A stretch of 64,000 nt of DNA from contig NC_081148.1 of assembly GCF_958295425.1 (NCBI RefSeq), positions 10,883,466 to 10,947,465 on the forward strand, read 5' to 3'. Positions 32,407 through 43,855 of this stretch are shown in pieces. This stretch comes from Solea solea. Its lineage: Eukaryota > Chordata > Actinopteri > Pleuronectiformes > Soleidae. Under the pieces are notes generated by a model. The model saw nothing but the letters and a program-made list of their open reading frames with translations. It had not been told where the DNA came from and did not search any database. Both the position numbers and the translations under genes were made by a program. Position 1 is the stretch's first letter, and the number at the start of each line of letters is the position of its first letter.

Positions 32407-34546
32407 GCCATTAAAAGAAAGGAATGGATGGTCATGCTCGAGCATAATTATGTATAAAAAGCCCATAAAGAGCGCACACAAGGGAAAGCCTTTTACACAA
32501 ATTATGAGCAAACGTAAGCCAAGGAGAGGTCTTTCCTGGACACATCCATGCGTATAACATACATGCGCACAATACAAACTTGTGAAGTGTCATTTCCCAG
32601 CATTCCCATAACTCCAATTACAATTCATCACTGATTTGTTTCAGGCCCCTCGTTGAGAAACCATTAAAGAGCTGCACTGCATTAAGTTGTGCAGTGACTT
32701 TAAGTAAACAACATCCCTGAACACATGGACTGAGTTGCTTTGGCAAATCAAACGTCCATTGCTAAATTGTGTGTGAGTCCTTCTGTAGTTGTTAGTAACT
32801 ACTCACTGTTTTTTTTAAAGTATTTCTAAAATTGGGTGACACTTTTTTAATACATGCTGCCAGTGAAGACGCAAAATGTCAAAACGTTCTTTGCACGAAA
32901 CTGCCTGCCGAATTGTCCAACACAAAGCAATCAGCAATGAAGAGCCACACCATCACTTCCAAATGTTACACAGTCAGACATGCAAAGTATAAAAACAACA
33001 AGTCGTGATTTTATGGGAGGTGAGTTTCTTGAAAGTCACTGCACCCAGCCGAGAAATAGTGCAGCTTACAGAGTCTGTGTAAGAGTGAGTTTGTGGTGGG
33101 TGGGATTTCTTTACCTTTGTTTCAGTTTCTCCTTGCTTCCGCTCGTTACGCTTGGCTAAGTCCACCTGCTGCTGGGTTGACAGGTAGTATAACTGATATT
33201 GATCTCCTCAGTCTTGGCACGAAAACTACAAGAAATTAATTCTTACATGACAACAACAACCGGTTCCTTGTACCGCTGTGGTGTACAGCTCCGATGTGAT
33301 CTCTAACCACTACAAACACTGCCAGGAACTGCAGCCAGCAGGTCGAGCTTCTGTCACCGTGCATGTGAAAGTATATTCAGACATTTAAATCTCATGACGC
33401 TGCCTGATTGCCTTTGCCCCTCGTGTATTTGGTCGTTTCTGATCACATGAGTTGCGATGTTGCCGTCTGGTTAGCTCGTTGACTTCGCCAGGGTTGCTTT
33501 TGAAGCGTTTCCCTTTGCTGTCCTTGCTGTATGGGCCAAGCTCTAAGCAAAACCTGCTGTTCCTACCATTTCTGGTAATATAATATCACTTCATTTGGGT
33601 TAATAAGTGAAACCAACTGTGTTTTCTGTGTTTGTGTGTGAGTGTGGTTTGTAGCTGGCATGCAGTGCATACAGTACAATAGAAAAACATTCTTTTTAAT
33701 ATGGACCATTATGCCTGTATGTCATGTGTGCATCTTAAAACAAATTTACTCAGCTTGGATTCCACCGGGGACAAAAAAAATAGCACTGACCTGAATGTGT
33801 TTTTGCCTTTCACTGTGGACACATGCTCATGAGTCTGTGCTGAATAGGTAATGATGCCCTATTCAGCTGCAGTGCTGCCTGTTTTCGTTTGAAGGCTAAA
33901 AGTGGGTGGAATTGGTGTGTACTGGTTTGTGTTGCTAAAATCCATCCTCTCTGCATTTGTCGCCTCCCCTCCTCCTCTTATGGAGCTGAAAGGCTGTTTT
34001 TCTCTTGAATGGGGGTGAGAGGTGGCAGGAAAGGGTTCAGGTCCACTTGTAGATAGGGGGGATGTGACAGATGAGAGAACTTGTTGCGTGGAGCAGAGAA
34101 TGGATGTGTGGGTGAGCTTTTACCCCTATCCTCAACACAATGCAGCATAACCAGCCCCTGCCTTGCCCGTACCCACAGACAGCCGTGTCTGATGGGCCTG
34201 ACAACAACACCAAAGGTGTAGAATTGCAATTGTGTGGGGGGTTTTTCCCCTGTCACACACTCTCTGTACATGAGGCAGAGCCTGGACAGAGGGGTTTGTG
34301 TTTGTGCAAATGTGTGTGTGTGTGCTGGCAAGTGTGTGCTCAGAGACCCTGTGATAAAGCTAGTATGTATTCCACTGTGATTTAATGGAGTTTTGAAGAG
34401 GGTTGCTATTAATGTGTGGTTGGGCTTGCTCTAACAAATGCATAAATCTATCAAATCAAATGTACAGGTATGTATAGCAGTGTTGCATGCAGTTAAAGGA
34501 AAACGCCCCTCCACCTGTGCAGCACATGCACACACTCTTCACACAC
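32406..34546. other. unannotated unique sequence
   Basis: No repeat family, RNA gene or exon recognised. Short open frames (for example 33243-33390) have no recognisable similarity. Confidence 0.5.
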
Positions 34547-34582
34547 TATAGTCACAGTATGACTATACATAAGTCATACTGT
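34547..34582. repeat. three-arm alternative hairpin
   Basis: TATAGTCA (34547-34554) can pair with TGACTATA (34560-34567). The overlapping ACAGTATGACT (34554-34564) can instead pair with AGTCATACTGT (34572-34582) across a 7-nt loop. The two hairpins share the middle arm and exclude each other. Confidence 0.75.
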
Positions 34583-34699
34583 TGCTGTATGTATAGAGAG
34601 GTTAAATGGGTTAATGACTGAGACAAAAAGGAAGGGGGCGCTAAGAAAATTCCCTGGGAGATTGTCCTCTTGGTGTTCGTTCCACTATGTGTGTGTGAG
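34583..34699. other. unannotated, weak CTCF-like core
   Basis: AAGGGGGCGCTAAG at 34632-34645 resembles the right half of a CTCF site, but the left half does not match. Confidence 0.3.
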
Positions 34700-34727
34700 T
34701 GTGGAGGAATTCGTGAATTCCTCCACA
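34700..34727. repeat. perfect inverted repeat, 13-bp arms, 2-nt loop
   Basis: TGTGGAGGAATTC (34700-34712) and its exact complement (34715-34727) are separated by GT. Confidence 0.85.
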
Positions 34728-36059
34728 TTCTTGGGGATCAGTGTGAGGAAGCTCAATGTCCTGCCAGCTGTGGCTAGATTTAATGTGTCTGCCACTCACT
34801 GCAGCACTGCGAGGTAATATGTTTCGAGCATTTCCTCTGGTTTCCCCTCCTTGCACCTGGAGCTAGCCGACGGTCAGCTTCAACCTCAAGGGAACTTCAA
34901 TCAGGGCGTTAAGGTCAATGTGATCTGAACGTATCCTTCAGCTTTTTACTCCGTGTGGAATACATTTGTATGTAAATTATGCAGAAAACTGTAGCCCGCA
35001 AACCGCAGGGAAGAGCTGCAGGATAATGACACAGATGAAGCTCTGAATAGCTCGCCACAACATTCACCTGAGGTGTGAATCTCCTTCTTTAACAAGTGAT
35101 TGGGAAAAATGAGGCGCAGCCATTTACAGTCGGAATTAAGCAGATAAAAGCTGAAGCAGCAGGCTGATTTTCTCTGAAGGACAGGGACACGTTGAGGGGA
35201 GATCCACTCTTTAAAGGAATATGCATTTTACGGTAACCACACCAATGAGCTTGTATTGTTAAATCCAGATGTGTGAGCATGACAAAACCCGTCCAAGTTA
35301 TACAAAAGGTAGCACTTTGGACCAAGGTCACATAAATAAATACAAATATTTGTGCAATAAATCAGGTCGAGTGCTTGAAGCCACTTTCCGGAATACATCA
35401 ATGTTGCTGGATGAAAGGTTAATTACAGGTTGTAGACAGAATAAAAATCAAAGTGAAATGTATATTACATTGTGGATGTTTTTCAAGAAACTCTTGGAAA
35501 GGGTTATGAGGCCTAAGTGAGCATAGAGAATATTGTCTACAGGCAGCTGGACCTCACATACGAAAAGTTGATTTTCCCACTGATGCAAAGTCATTTTTTG
35601 GAACCAGTCAGTCAGGTTTGGCTGCTTCTCATAGGCTCTAAGAAAGTTCTGAGAAGCCCCCTCTATGAAAGAAAACCACATGCACATCTTAAAACCATTT
35701 GAAACACTGTAGTCTGCATAACATTTGCAGCAATGTTTCGTCAACAGAATCTTTCAAATTGTAGAAGAATCATATCATCGGTCCCTGAGCGCAAACTGAA
35801 ATCCAGCTCCCCAACAGCTCCATTGACTTGGCTGAAGACAGTCACTGGAACACTTCACTCCACAGTGGAAAAAGAGGATGTTGACCTCTCACATCTGACC
35901 TCTGTCCGTGGCTATAACTGGAGCCATCTTGTCTGTTTTGTTTTGTTTTTTTAATTATTAAATCACCTAATAAATTAAAGCAATTAAACCCAGATTTCCA
36001 AAATTATATTTGCTGGAAAGATCGAAAGTCTCCCGTCAAATTACTTGTCTGTTTTCAAG
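34728..36059. other. unannotated unique sequence
   Basis: No repeat or exon recognised; frames near 35269-35744 on both strands have no family motif. Confidence 0.5.
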
Positions 36060-36260
36060 CAAAGACTTATTACTATTATTACTAAGGAAAACAAGGATAA
36101 TGGGCAGCAATATGTCGTAAATAAATAATTGCGGGCTGTATTATCCTCATGAGCTTGGAAGCACAGTGCTTAATTGAATAGGAAATCATGCATTAGTGGG
36201 AAAATTTCATTTGGATCAATGGAGGGTATTGATGTCAACATAAATGACTGGCTGGAAAGT
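36060..36260. promoter_or_regulatory. conserved-non-coding-like block rich in homeodomain words
   Basis: Unique AT-rich sequence without simple repeats, with 'taaataaataattgcggg', 'gtgcttaattgaatagg' and 'cataaatgactggc'. These recall developmental enhancers. This is an impression from composition and motif content only. Confidence 0.25.
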
Positions 36261-36534
36261 TGTAACCCAGTTTGTGATGAAGGGGAAGGAATGGTGGTGG
36301 GTAGAGGTGGGCAGGAGTCAGCACAGTCTGGAGGCTCTTTGTCTGAGATGGACGGCAGAGATCGAGGCCTGGCCTGGTTCTGCGATCTGGAGGTTGGCCA
36401 GAGCTTGAGGGGGAGCCAAGAGTGCAGAAGTGGCCGACTGGTCCCATACTGACACAAAGAGGCCTTTCTCTGGACCACAAGTCTGCAGTGGCCCGGGACT
36501 CGCACTGGAGATGTCAGACAACAAAAGGGATGTT

Positions 36535-36535
<1 letters not shown>

Positions 36536-36569
<34 letters not shown>

Positions 36570-36591
36570 CTTTACACACACACACACACAC
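36536..36591. repeat. two adjacent (CA)n tracts
   Basis: CA at 36536-36568 and again at 36574-36591, split by TCTTT. Confidence 0.95.
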
Positions 36592-37179
36592 TGACAGTGA
36601 CCACATACTCAACATGGCAGGCATGAGTGTGTTGTTATTGCATCTCCCAAATAAAAAAAAAGACTATTTTCACTTCCTTTAAAAGTGCAGTGTGTGAGAA
36701 TTGGTGACATCTCATTGTGCAGACTCGAGCAAGCAACCTTCCCCAGCTACAGTGGCCTAAACATGCCAGATAGGATGTCGTTCTTCTCGCGCTTCAAAAA
36801 CATACAATGCACACTCTGCCTGTTCGATTTGGACTGCTATAGAAATAGCAAGTTGGCAGCCTCAGTAAAGCAAGGCCCTTGCATAAATACTTATAATAGG
36901 CTTATATTAAGGCTCTACCAATGAGTCCTCCAAAATATAACCATAAAGTGATGCTGATTTTGATCAAATCCCCGTCTCCATATGTCTCCATCTTTATGAA
37001 AGATTCCTATACTGCATGTGTGCATCACCCCTCCCCCCCCTTTCACTGTTACGTAACCCTGAAATCCACACATTTTCTGGGCAAACCTTTGTCCTCCTTC
37101 CCAAACTCACCAACCTCCAACCTTCATCCCCTGCAGCTTGTAAATGGCACTGGGATAAACACACCCAGCCCCCACGGCC
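36592..37179. other. unannotated unique sequence
   Basis: Nothing recognised apart from a C-rich run near 37029-37040. Confidence 0.5.
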
Positions 37180-37180
37180 A

Positions 37181-37222
37181 GTTAATGAAGCCTAATTAAC
37201 TTTGATTAAAGCCTAATTAGGA
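37181..37222 (+). promoter_or_regulatory. homeodomain-TCF-homeodomain site array
   Basis: AAGCCTAATTA occurs at 37188-37198 and exactly 21 bp later at 37209-37219 (two helical turns). Between them is a TCF/LEF-type CTTTGATT (37200-37207), and another TTAAT word precedes them at 37182. Identical flanks around both TAATTA cores on one DNA face suggest a cooperative enhancer element. Confidence 0.4.
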
Positions 37223-37351
37223 CTCGGGAGTAAAGAGAGAGTGGGCTCTGTACAGATGACCTATCACCTTTGAGCTTTCGCCCCTTGCCCCTTAGATCAG
37301 AGCAACCTGGGATGAGGTACTAAAAGAGCCAGACTGCCATATATACGTATA

Positions 37352-37373
37352 TGTGTGTGTGTGTGTGTGTGTG
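37352..37373. repeat. (TG)n microsatellite
   Basis: 22 bp, preceded by the palindrome TATATACGTATA. Confidence 0.9.
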
Positions 37374-37486
37374 CGCACGTGTGTTTGTGTAAGTAGGTGG
37401 ACCGGTAGTGATTGTGTCTTGTTGACACAGAGCAGCCTTGGCCTCCCTGCTGTTTTAAGATGAAGACAAAGCTCTCTCACACACAT

Positions 37487-37487
37487 G

Positions 37488-37519
<32 letters not shown>

Positions 37520-37520
37520 C
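37487..37520. repeat. (CA)n microsatellite
   Basis: 34 bp, slightly interrupted. Confidence 0.9.
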
Positions 37521-38354
37521 TTTTGCCTTCACACTTAACACTTACTTACACTTTGCAGCATTATACAACCTTTCAGATCATAAGAGAACATTTAGAGGAT
37601 CACTGAGTCAAAGAGTTTCCATGTGTTACTCATACAGCAGAGTCCAATCAGTGTTATGGGACATGAAAAACTCCCCCGACCACAAACAGTTCCAAGCTCA
37701 TATTTGTATTTCTAAAATGGTGTCCCAGTAAAAAAAAAAAAAAAACAGTTTTATAACTTTATAACTTTTATTTAATGAAACTTTGGCAAAGCAGTCGTCT
37801 CAAAGAGCTCAGGCCAACCATGGGACAAAGACAAATGCTTACTTTGGTCTCACACCAGGGATCCGTACAAGACACATCACATGTATGTGCGAAACGCGGC
37901 CGGTGACGATTCATTTGGGAACATGTGCAGTAGATGAATCGTGTGAACGAAAGCATGCAAAATATGGAAACAGGGAGGCCAGTGTGTCGAAACCTGAGCA
38001 AACACAAGCATGTTTGAAAATGATTCACTATAGTTAGACAAGACAAAGGCATACTTTAGAAGTGTGTTGCAAGTAATGAACATACTTTTAAAATCTGCAG
38101 CAAAAATAAATGAGAACAGGACTAAACACAGGGGACTGACTAAAAACAGAAGAATCCGTGTCTGCCTCCAGTATGAATAAATTACATTCACTCTCTTTCA
38201 GTGCTATAATTCAGTGATGCATAGTTGTCTTGTGAGATTTATGTTCATTAACTATTGTTACTGGGATCACAGTCATATTTGCAATGTCCCAAAAGAATCT
38301 GGGATTGGTGTCAATAATAATTTCTAAAGCTTTAATTAAAATGAGATGTGAGAT
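37521..38354. other. unannotated unique sequence
   Basis: A poly-A run lies at 37731-37745. Nothing coding is recognised. Confidence 0.5.
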
Positions 38355-38388
38355 GTACCATGAAACTACTGCTGGAGTTTCATGGTAC
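38355..38388. repeat. perfect inverted repeat, 13-bp arms, 8-nt loop
   Basis: GTACCATGAAACT (38355-38367) and its exact complement (38376-38388) enclose ACTGCTGG. Confidence 0.85.
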
Positions 38389-39441
38389 TTTGTTCAAGCT
38401 TTCATAACCTGAATTGACTGTCACTTGCTGCAACTTGGAACATTTCTCAACATGGAGCGTGAGCAGAGTGAAGTGACGGACCCATAATGCAGTTTGGCAA
38501 ATGCTTGACATCTCTCGATTCAAAATGAATGAGAGGCATTTCAGTTGACACCTCCACTGTGTACGTGTGAATCCACCATAAACTTTTTTTTTTTTTTTTA
38601 CAAATGTGCGACACAGTGAAGCTCATGCATGTGTGTTTGTACATTTGCACTTGCAGAAGCGTAGGACAGTCTGGCCTGGAGCTGATCTGTAAAGTGACAG
38701 CTGAACCGCTCCACCTGGTGAGTGTCTGTGCCCGCGTATATGTGTTTTATAGCCTGTGAAATGATGAGGTGGGGGGGGGGGTAAGGTGATGCAGAGAGGG
38801 GGGTAGGGTCATGAGATAATCAAGCCCTGATCAACTCCACTCGCCAACACATCCCCCTTGACACATGTACACACACGCGCACACACACACTGTCTCCTGG
38901 GCTTGAGATAACTGAGTCAAGGGCCCAGGGTTCAAAGGTCAGGGCCCTGGCTCATAGGGAACACATGGAAGGGATAAAGAGGATCTGGATTCCATAAAGC
39001 CCGAGCAGGGACGGACTTATTTATGGCTACACGGAAAACATCACAACCCAATCCCTCTTCTCCTGTCCAGCCCACTCCCTCACAGACGGAAAAAGGGATA
39101 TGATGAGAGAGAGGGAAAGAGATGTGAGGGGAAAGAGAAAAAAAAGAGAAGAAGTTAGGATTCTTTCTCTATTTGCTGTCACAACAGCTTCATCTCATAG
39201 GTGGCTTAATCTTTCATTCAAAAATGAAAGAGAAAGGGAATTTTCAAACAGTCAAACACTGACGGGACAAACTGGATGAGTAAGGAAAAGCGATGTGAGA
39301 GCAAACTTTAAACAGTGGGATATTGTGACAAGCAGTGGTTTGGCGTTAGACCACAGAAACTAATGGCACGCTGTCAGCTTGCTAAAAGGCACATGCCTGG
39401 TCTGTGTTTGGTACATATCAGCTGCTCAGATAAATGTGGGT
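38389..39441. other. unannotated unique sequence
   Basis: T-run at 38584-38599 and G11 at 38771-38781. 38940-39060 has balanced composition and resembles conserved non-coding DNA. No exon is recognised. Confidence 0.5.
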
Positions 39442-39466
39442 ACACACACACACACACACACACACA
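39442..39466. repeat. (CA)n microsatellite
   Basis: 25 bp of CA/AC. Confidence 0.9.
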
Positions 39467-39652
39467 TACACACAAACGCAGAGGAGATTACCCTTGACTT
39501 GAAACATACACCTGTCCAGGCGAAATCCGGATAAATGATGAGGTACCTGTAGCTTTTGGCTAGGAGCAGAGATCATCAGGAGGTTCCCAAATGCGTGTTT
39601 CGACCCACAACCACAAAACTCAGTGGCCAAATCACTGCCCACCTGCTCCTGG

Positions 39653-39671
39653 CTTCCAGCAGGAGGCGCTG
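39653..39671 (+). promoter_or_regulatory. CTCF-like site
   Basis: CTTCCAGCAGGAGGCGCTG matches the 19-base CTCF consensus with two mismatches. It points right. Confidence 0.35.
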
Positions 39672-41089
39672 CCTCTTCCCCCAGTCTTTGCACTGTGCCT
39701 CTTACTGCATTTATCAGGGCTCGGAGATGAGAGCAGCTGCCAGGCCGATCTGGCGGGAAAACTGCTGCACCAAATCTCCACAGGGAACAACCATGCCTGC
39801 CATCCCTTTTCCCTGCAATACTGGACAAATACTTCAAGGCCTCTTTCTCTCTCTTCCTCCCATGTCTTCAGTGGACCACAATATAACATCCAGACAAAGC
39901 ACTGCGGCTTTTTACCTTCATCGACCTTCATCGACCCCTAAAGCTTTGGTCTCTTGGTCAAGTGCTTTGGGTTGTCTTAAATGGATAGAATGACCTCGCC
40001 CTGGCCTTGAAGATTGAAACTTGAAACAAACATCTGTCGAGGTACAATCTCTGGATAGTCGATACGCAGATAAATGTGGACACCATCTCTCTAGAGTGAG
40101 CTTTAGTTTGGAGCATTCAAAGTCAGCGTCACACTCTGACTGATAAAGCACAGTGAGATGTTTCTGTGTTTGATGCTGGTTTGTTTTGGAAACTGAAATT
40201 CAGACAATGGAAGCATGTTAATTCCCCCTGTCTCATTGTAATTGCAGTCCTTGTGTGCGTTATTTATGTCATTATTTTGTTTTTGAGCAACTTTAATATT
40301 GGTGGAAAGTTTGTAGTTCCATTTTTAGAAAGACTCACTGGAAGCTTTTTCATTCACAGCTTATAGATCATTTTTTAAAAAGCTCATGTTTTCACAGTGG
40401 ACAAGGTCTAATTTGTGTCAATGAAAGATGAATACTGTTGGAAAGCAATTCTGTGCTGAGTTAAAAATAACTGAGCACTTGGTCTGAGAGGATTTAAACA
40501 TGTGACGTAAACAAATAGAGAGGAGTGAAGGAAGGAAAGATCTAGGAGGAGAATGACTTGACTGTGGCCATCTGTCCTATTTTGGCCTTTTACTGTAGCT
40601 GAACCAAGGGTGGTCAGTGCACACACACACACACACATAAAAGAATAGTAATGACCGTGGCACATCGTTCTCTCTGTCTCTGAATGTGTGTGTGCACGCG
40701 TGTGTGTGACCATGGGTGTTGTCAAGTTGCATTCATCACCTAAGGGTCCTGAGACAATGGCGGTGAGATAATGAAGTCAAGCGCCAGTAACGAAGGCTGA
40801 TGAAGAACAATGCCGCAGTAATGGCTCTGGCACAGACAGTGGAGTTTACTGGTCCTCACTGGGGTTCTTCCTTCCTGTCCTGTTTAACAACACACAGGAA
40901 AGAAAACAACACATCCTCCTCCTCCTCCTCCTCCTCTTCCACCACCTCCTTCCCTCTGAATGACTGGATTCTCATCCTTTTTTGACTTAACTTTTGTTAG
41001 AATGACTGTGTGTGGATGTCATAACATAAGCTGACTTAAAAAGATGTGTTTTAAAACTAAAACATAACATCTCTGAGGATATGTAGCCT
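39672..41089. other. unannotated unique sequence
   Basis: An unbroken 145-codon frame (39556-39993) overlaps other frames on both strands and shows no domain. Short CA (40618-40638) and (TCC)n (40913-40936) runs are present. Confidence 0.5.
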
Positions 41090-41655
41090 TATTGTCAAAT
41101 TTCGAGAGAAAGTGTCGAGTTCAGTCAGACTAAAATCGAGCTGGTCTTAGTCGGACTAGCATACATGGACAATGCGATTCATAGTCCGATTACTCCTGCA
41201 TGTATACGCTTAGTCGGACTGGGGTGGGACTATGTAGGCGAAGTCAGACATACACAGACAATAAATTGTTTTCCTCCTCTGCTTGTATACGTGACAAATT
41301 GTCCTATTGCCTGTCTTTGTCGGACCACAGCTTTAGCTTGATTAAACTGTGCATGTAAACACACTGATTGGAGGCTTAAGCCACTCTCAGTACATTAACA
41401 TGACATTAGAATAAATGGTATTACTGTCCAACTTAAACCAGACATTCAAAATGCATGTAGACATTTTAATCCAACTGAAATTGTGATATTCTCAAATTCA
41501 GACTAACACACCCAGATAATGTGACTAGGAGTTGAAACACTACCGCGTGTATACAGTGTGGCCTGGGCACTATGCACATGCTCCATGTTCTGGTGTTGGC
41601 TTTGAAATAAAAGAAGAAGCTTGTACACAGAAGAAGAAGAAGAATTATAAGAAGA
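41090..41655. repeat. possible 'agtcggact' repeat ending in (GAA)n
   Basis: TAGTCGGACT or its complement TAGTCCGA occurs three times between about 41145 and 41220, and the segment ends in a (GAA)n tract at about 41609-41660. AGTCGGACT recurs at about 49090. This looks like an old DNA-transposon fragment, but no termini or target duplication were found. Confidence 0.3.
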
Positions 41656-42456
41656 AGAAAACATTGTGAACATCAAGCTGCTACATTTATTCCACTGGGA
41701 CTGACTGGGAGACCAAGTTTATGCTCTGCCAGCTCAAAGAAGTAGTTATTTTAATGTTGATGTTGAATGGTAGTGGGAATGCCACTTGACATGGTCAAAA
41801 CTGGCTGCCACCTAGATCAGACACCAACTGTTGCTCAACTTAAATGTGCCTGGAAACATACTGTGTAAGAATGTGTGATGAGCTAGTTTATAACAATGAC
41901 ATTTTGCCCTTTTACAGAAGTGATAGAAGGTAATCATCGTAAAATACAAAACTCTTACTCTACACTTGCAGAACAGTTAACTACCCTGCCTTCAAACTGC
42001 CCTTTTTTTCTCATCTTTATTGTTTCTGTAGTTCTGTTATATGGCTTTCTAACTGCCTAGTCCTGTTTCTTGTTTTTTATTTTATTTTCCTCACTGCTTG
42101 TCCTCAGTGTTTTCATTTTCTCTTCTCCATCCTGTCTTTTTGGAAGTGGGACATTGCTGTTCCCCCATTTCCCTTATCACTTTGTTTTCATTCTCCAAAG
42201 GGAAAAGGGAGACAGACCTCTTGGATATGGGATGCTGCATGCTGTTTGTGTCTGTCCCTCCCTTCTTGCCTTCTTGCTCTTCCTCCTTATTCCTTGTTTA
42301 TCTATGCTTACCCTCCCTCTCTCATTTCAAAGCACCCTGAGGTGGGCTGAGAGGGGAGTGGAGGGAGGAAGGCCTATCTGGGGTTACCATAATAACTTGG
42401 CTCCCTTCTAATTCATGAGCTTTGCTGCCTATTTAACTGAAGTATTTGTGTATACG
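41656..42456. other. unannotated unique sequence
   Basis: T- and C-rich stretches near 42060-42330 give overlapping unbroken frames without recognisable similarity. Confidence 0.5.
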
Positions 42457-42516
42457 TGTGCATGTGTGTATGTGTGTGTGTGTGTGTGTAGGTGTGTGTG
42501 TGTGTGCGTGTGTGTA
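42457..42516. repeat. (TG)n microsatellite
   Basis: 60 bp of imperfect TG. Confidence 0.9.
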
Positions 42517-42719
42517 CAGTTGTAACCCTTCTTCATCCCCATATTACAAAACATTGTCTGATACTTCAAAGAGGATGGGATTGTTGCCTTTGCACCCTCT
42601 GGAGAGACAGAGACAGTCACACAAAGAAAGAAGGAGCTGGTAGAGCTGAGACTTTCAGGATGTTGTGTTTGTGGAGAACAGGAGGTGCAGGCTCTGAAGC
42701 ACAGAGGAGAAGATGGGGA

Positions 42720-42756
42720 TGTGTGTGTGTGTGTGTGTGTGTGGGGGGGGGGGGGG
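42720..42756. repeat. (GT)n joined to G14
   Basis: 24 bp of GT runs directly into fourteen G (42743-42756). Confidence 0.9.
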
Positions 42757-43629
42757 TGTATTTTTAAACATTTTCCTCTCTTTGCTGCTTTCATTGTCTC
42801 TCAGCAGACCTCTACTTAGGTAATTCAGATATGTTCCTGAAATTGTGAGCTGTGCATTAGAATGCAAATGTCTCCAAAAGTTGGAGTACAAATATTTTTC
42901 CAGAGCGTCTCTTGTGAGAATGTGGATAAAAGTTATGCCTCCTGCAGGCTGAACCCACTCTAACCGGGAGGATCTTTTTACCTGCTTTTGTGAGCATATC
43001 TGACCCAGACAATCTCCTGCTGCTTTTGTCATATGTTAACTGCAAACTCTTGGACAATATCCGGCTCCAAAGACCAAATTTTCCTGAGCTTTCAATTTTT
43101 TATCAAACAATACATGTCTTCAATTTCAGAGTCCCCAAATAAAAAAAAGCTGCAAAGACGCATAACCTCACGCTCATGGTCACTGGAGACACATGCAGAG
43201 GTGCATTCTCATGCAAAGTGTGAACTGACCTACTTAGAGCTGCCCTCTTGTGATCACATCACAACGATGTTAATACCAGGTCTGAACAGGACATTATCAC
43301 CACCACAGTGTGGACCATGTTCAGCACAGTTGGCTGGAGGGAATCTAACCTGGCAATGTGTCACTACTATACTCCACACTGAACACATGTGCTATGAATG
43401 GAGGGACAGATGGATTAATGGGAGGTTACATACTCGTCAGTCACTCATTTAGCGAGTGAATCAGTCACTGTGGTGCTGTGTTAGGACAAAGGCTTGTTTT
43501 AAAGACAAAGGCATTCTTTCAGTCAAGTTCTTTCTTCACTTTTACACGGTACAACCTGTTGATTGATAGCTGAAAAAATGATTTGGTTAAAGTTTAAACT
43601 AACATGCAGGGCTGCTTTCATTGTGGGTA
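42757..43629. other. unannotated unique sequence
   Basis: Nothing recognised. Confidence 0.5.
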
Positions 43630-43816
43630 ACACACACACACACACACACACACATGCACAGTGCATAGTGTGTTAATCTCTTTAGCATCTCCATGGAGAT
43701 GTTGGTGTGAAGGCTCAATGGGGGTTTAGCAGTGCCCAGCAGCTCTCAAACCACTGAGGCTGGGACTGTGAGGGATAGCTAGGCACTGGGCCATGAAAGC
43801 GCATGTGCATGGTTGT

Positions 43817-43849
<33 letters not shown>

Positions 43850-43855
43850 CGTGTG
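43630..43855. repeat. CA tract and TG tract in opposite sense
   Basis: (CA)n at 43630-43654 and (TG)n at 43817-43855 flank 160 bp of unique sequence and can pair as an inverted repeat. Confidence 0.85.

Noticed and set aside
39556..39993. 145-codon plus-strand frame overlapping long frames in other phases
   Set aside because: Long frames in several phases on both strands indicate a locally stop-poor composition rather than selection; no domain is visible.
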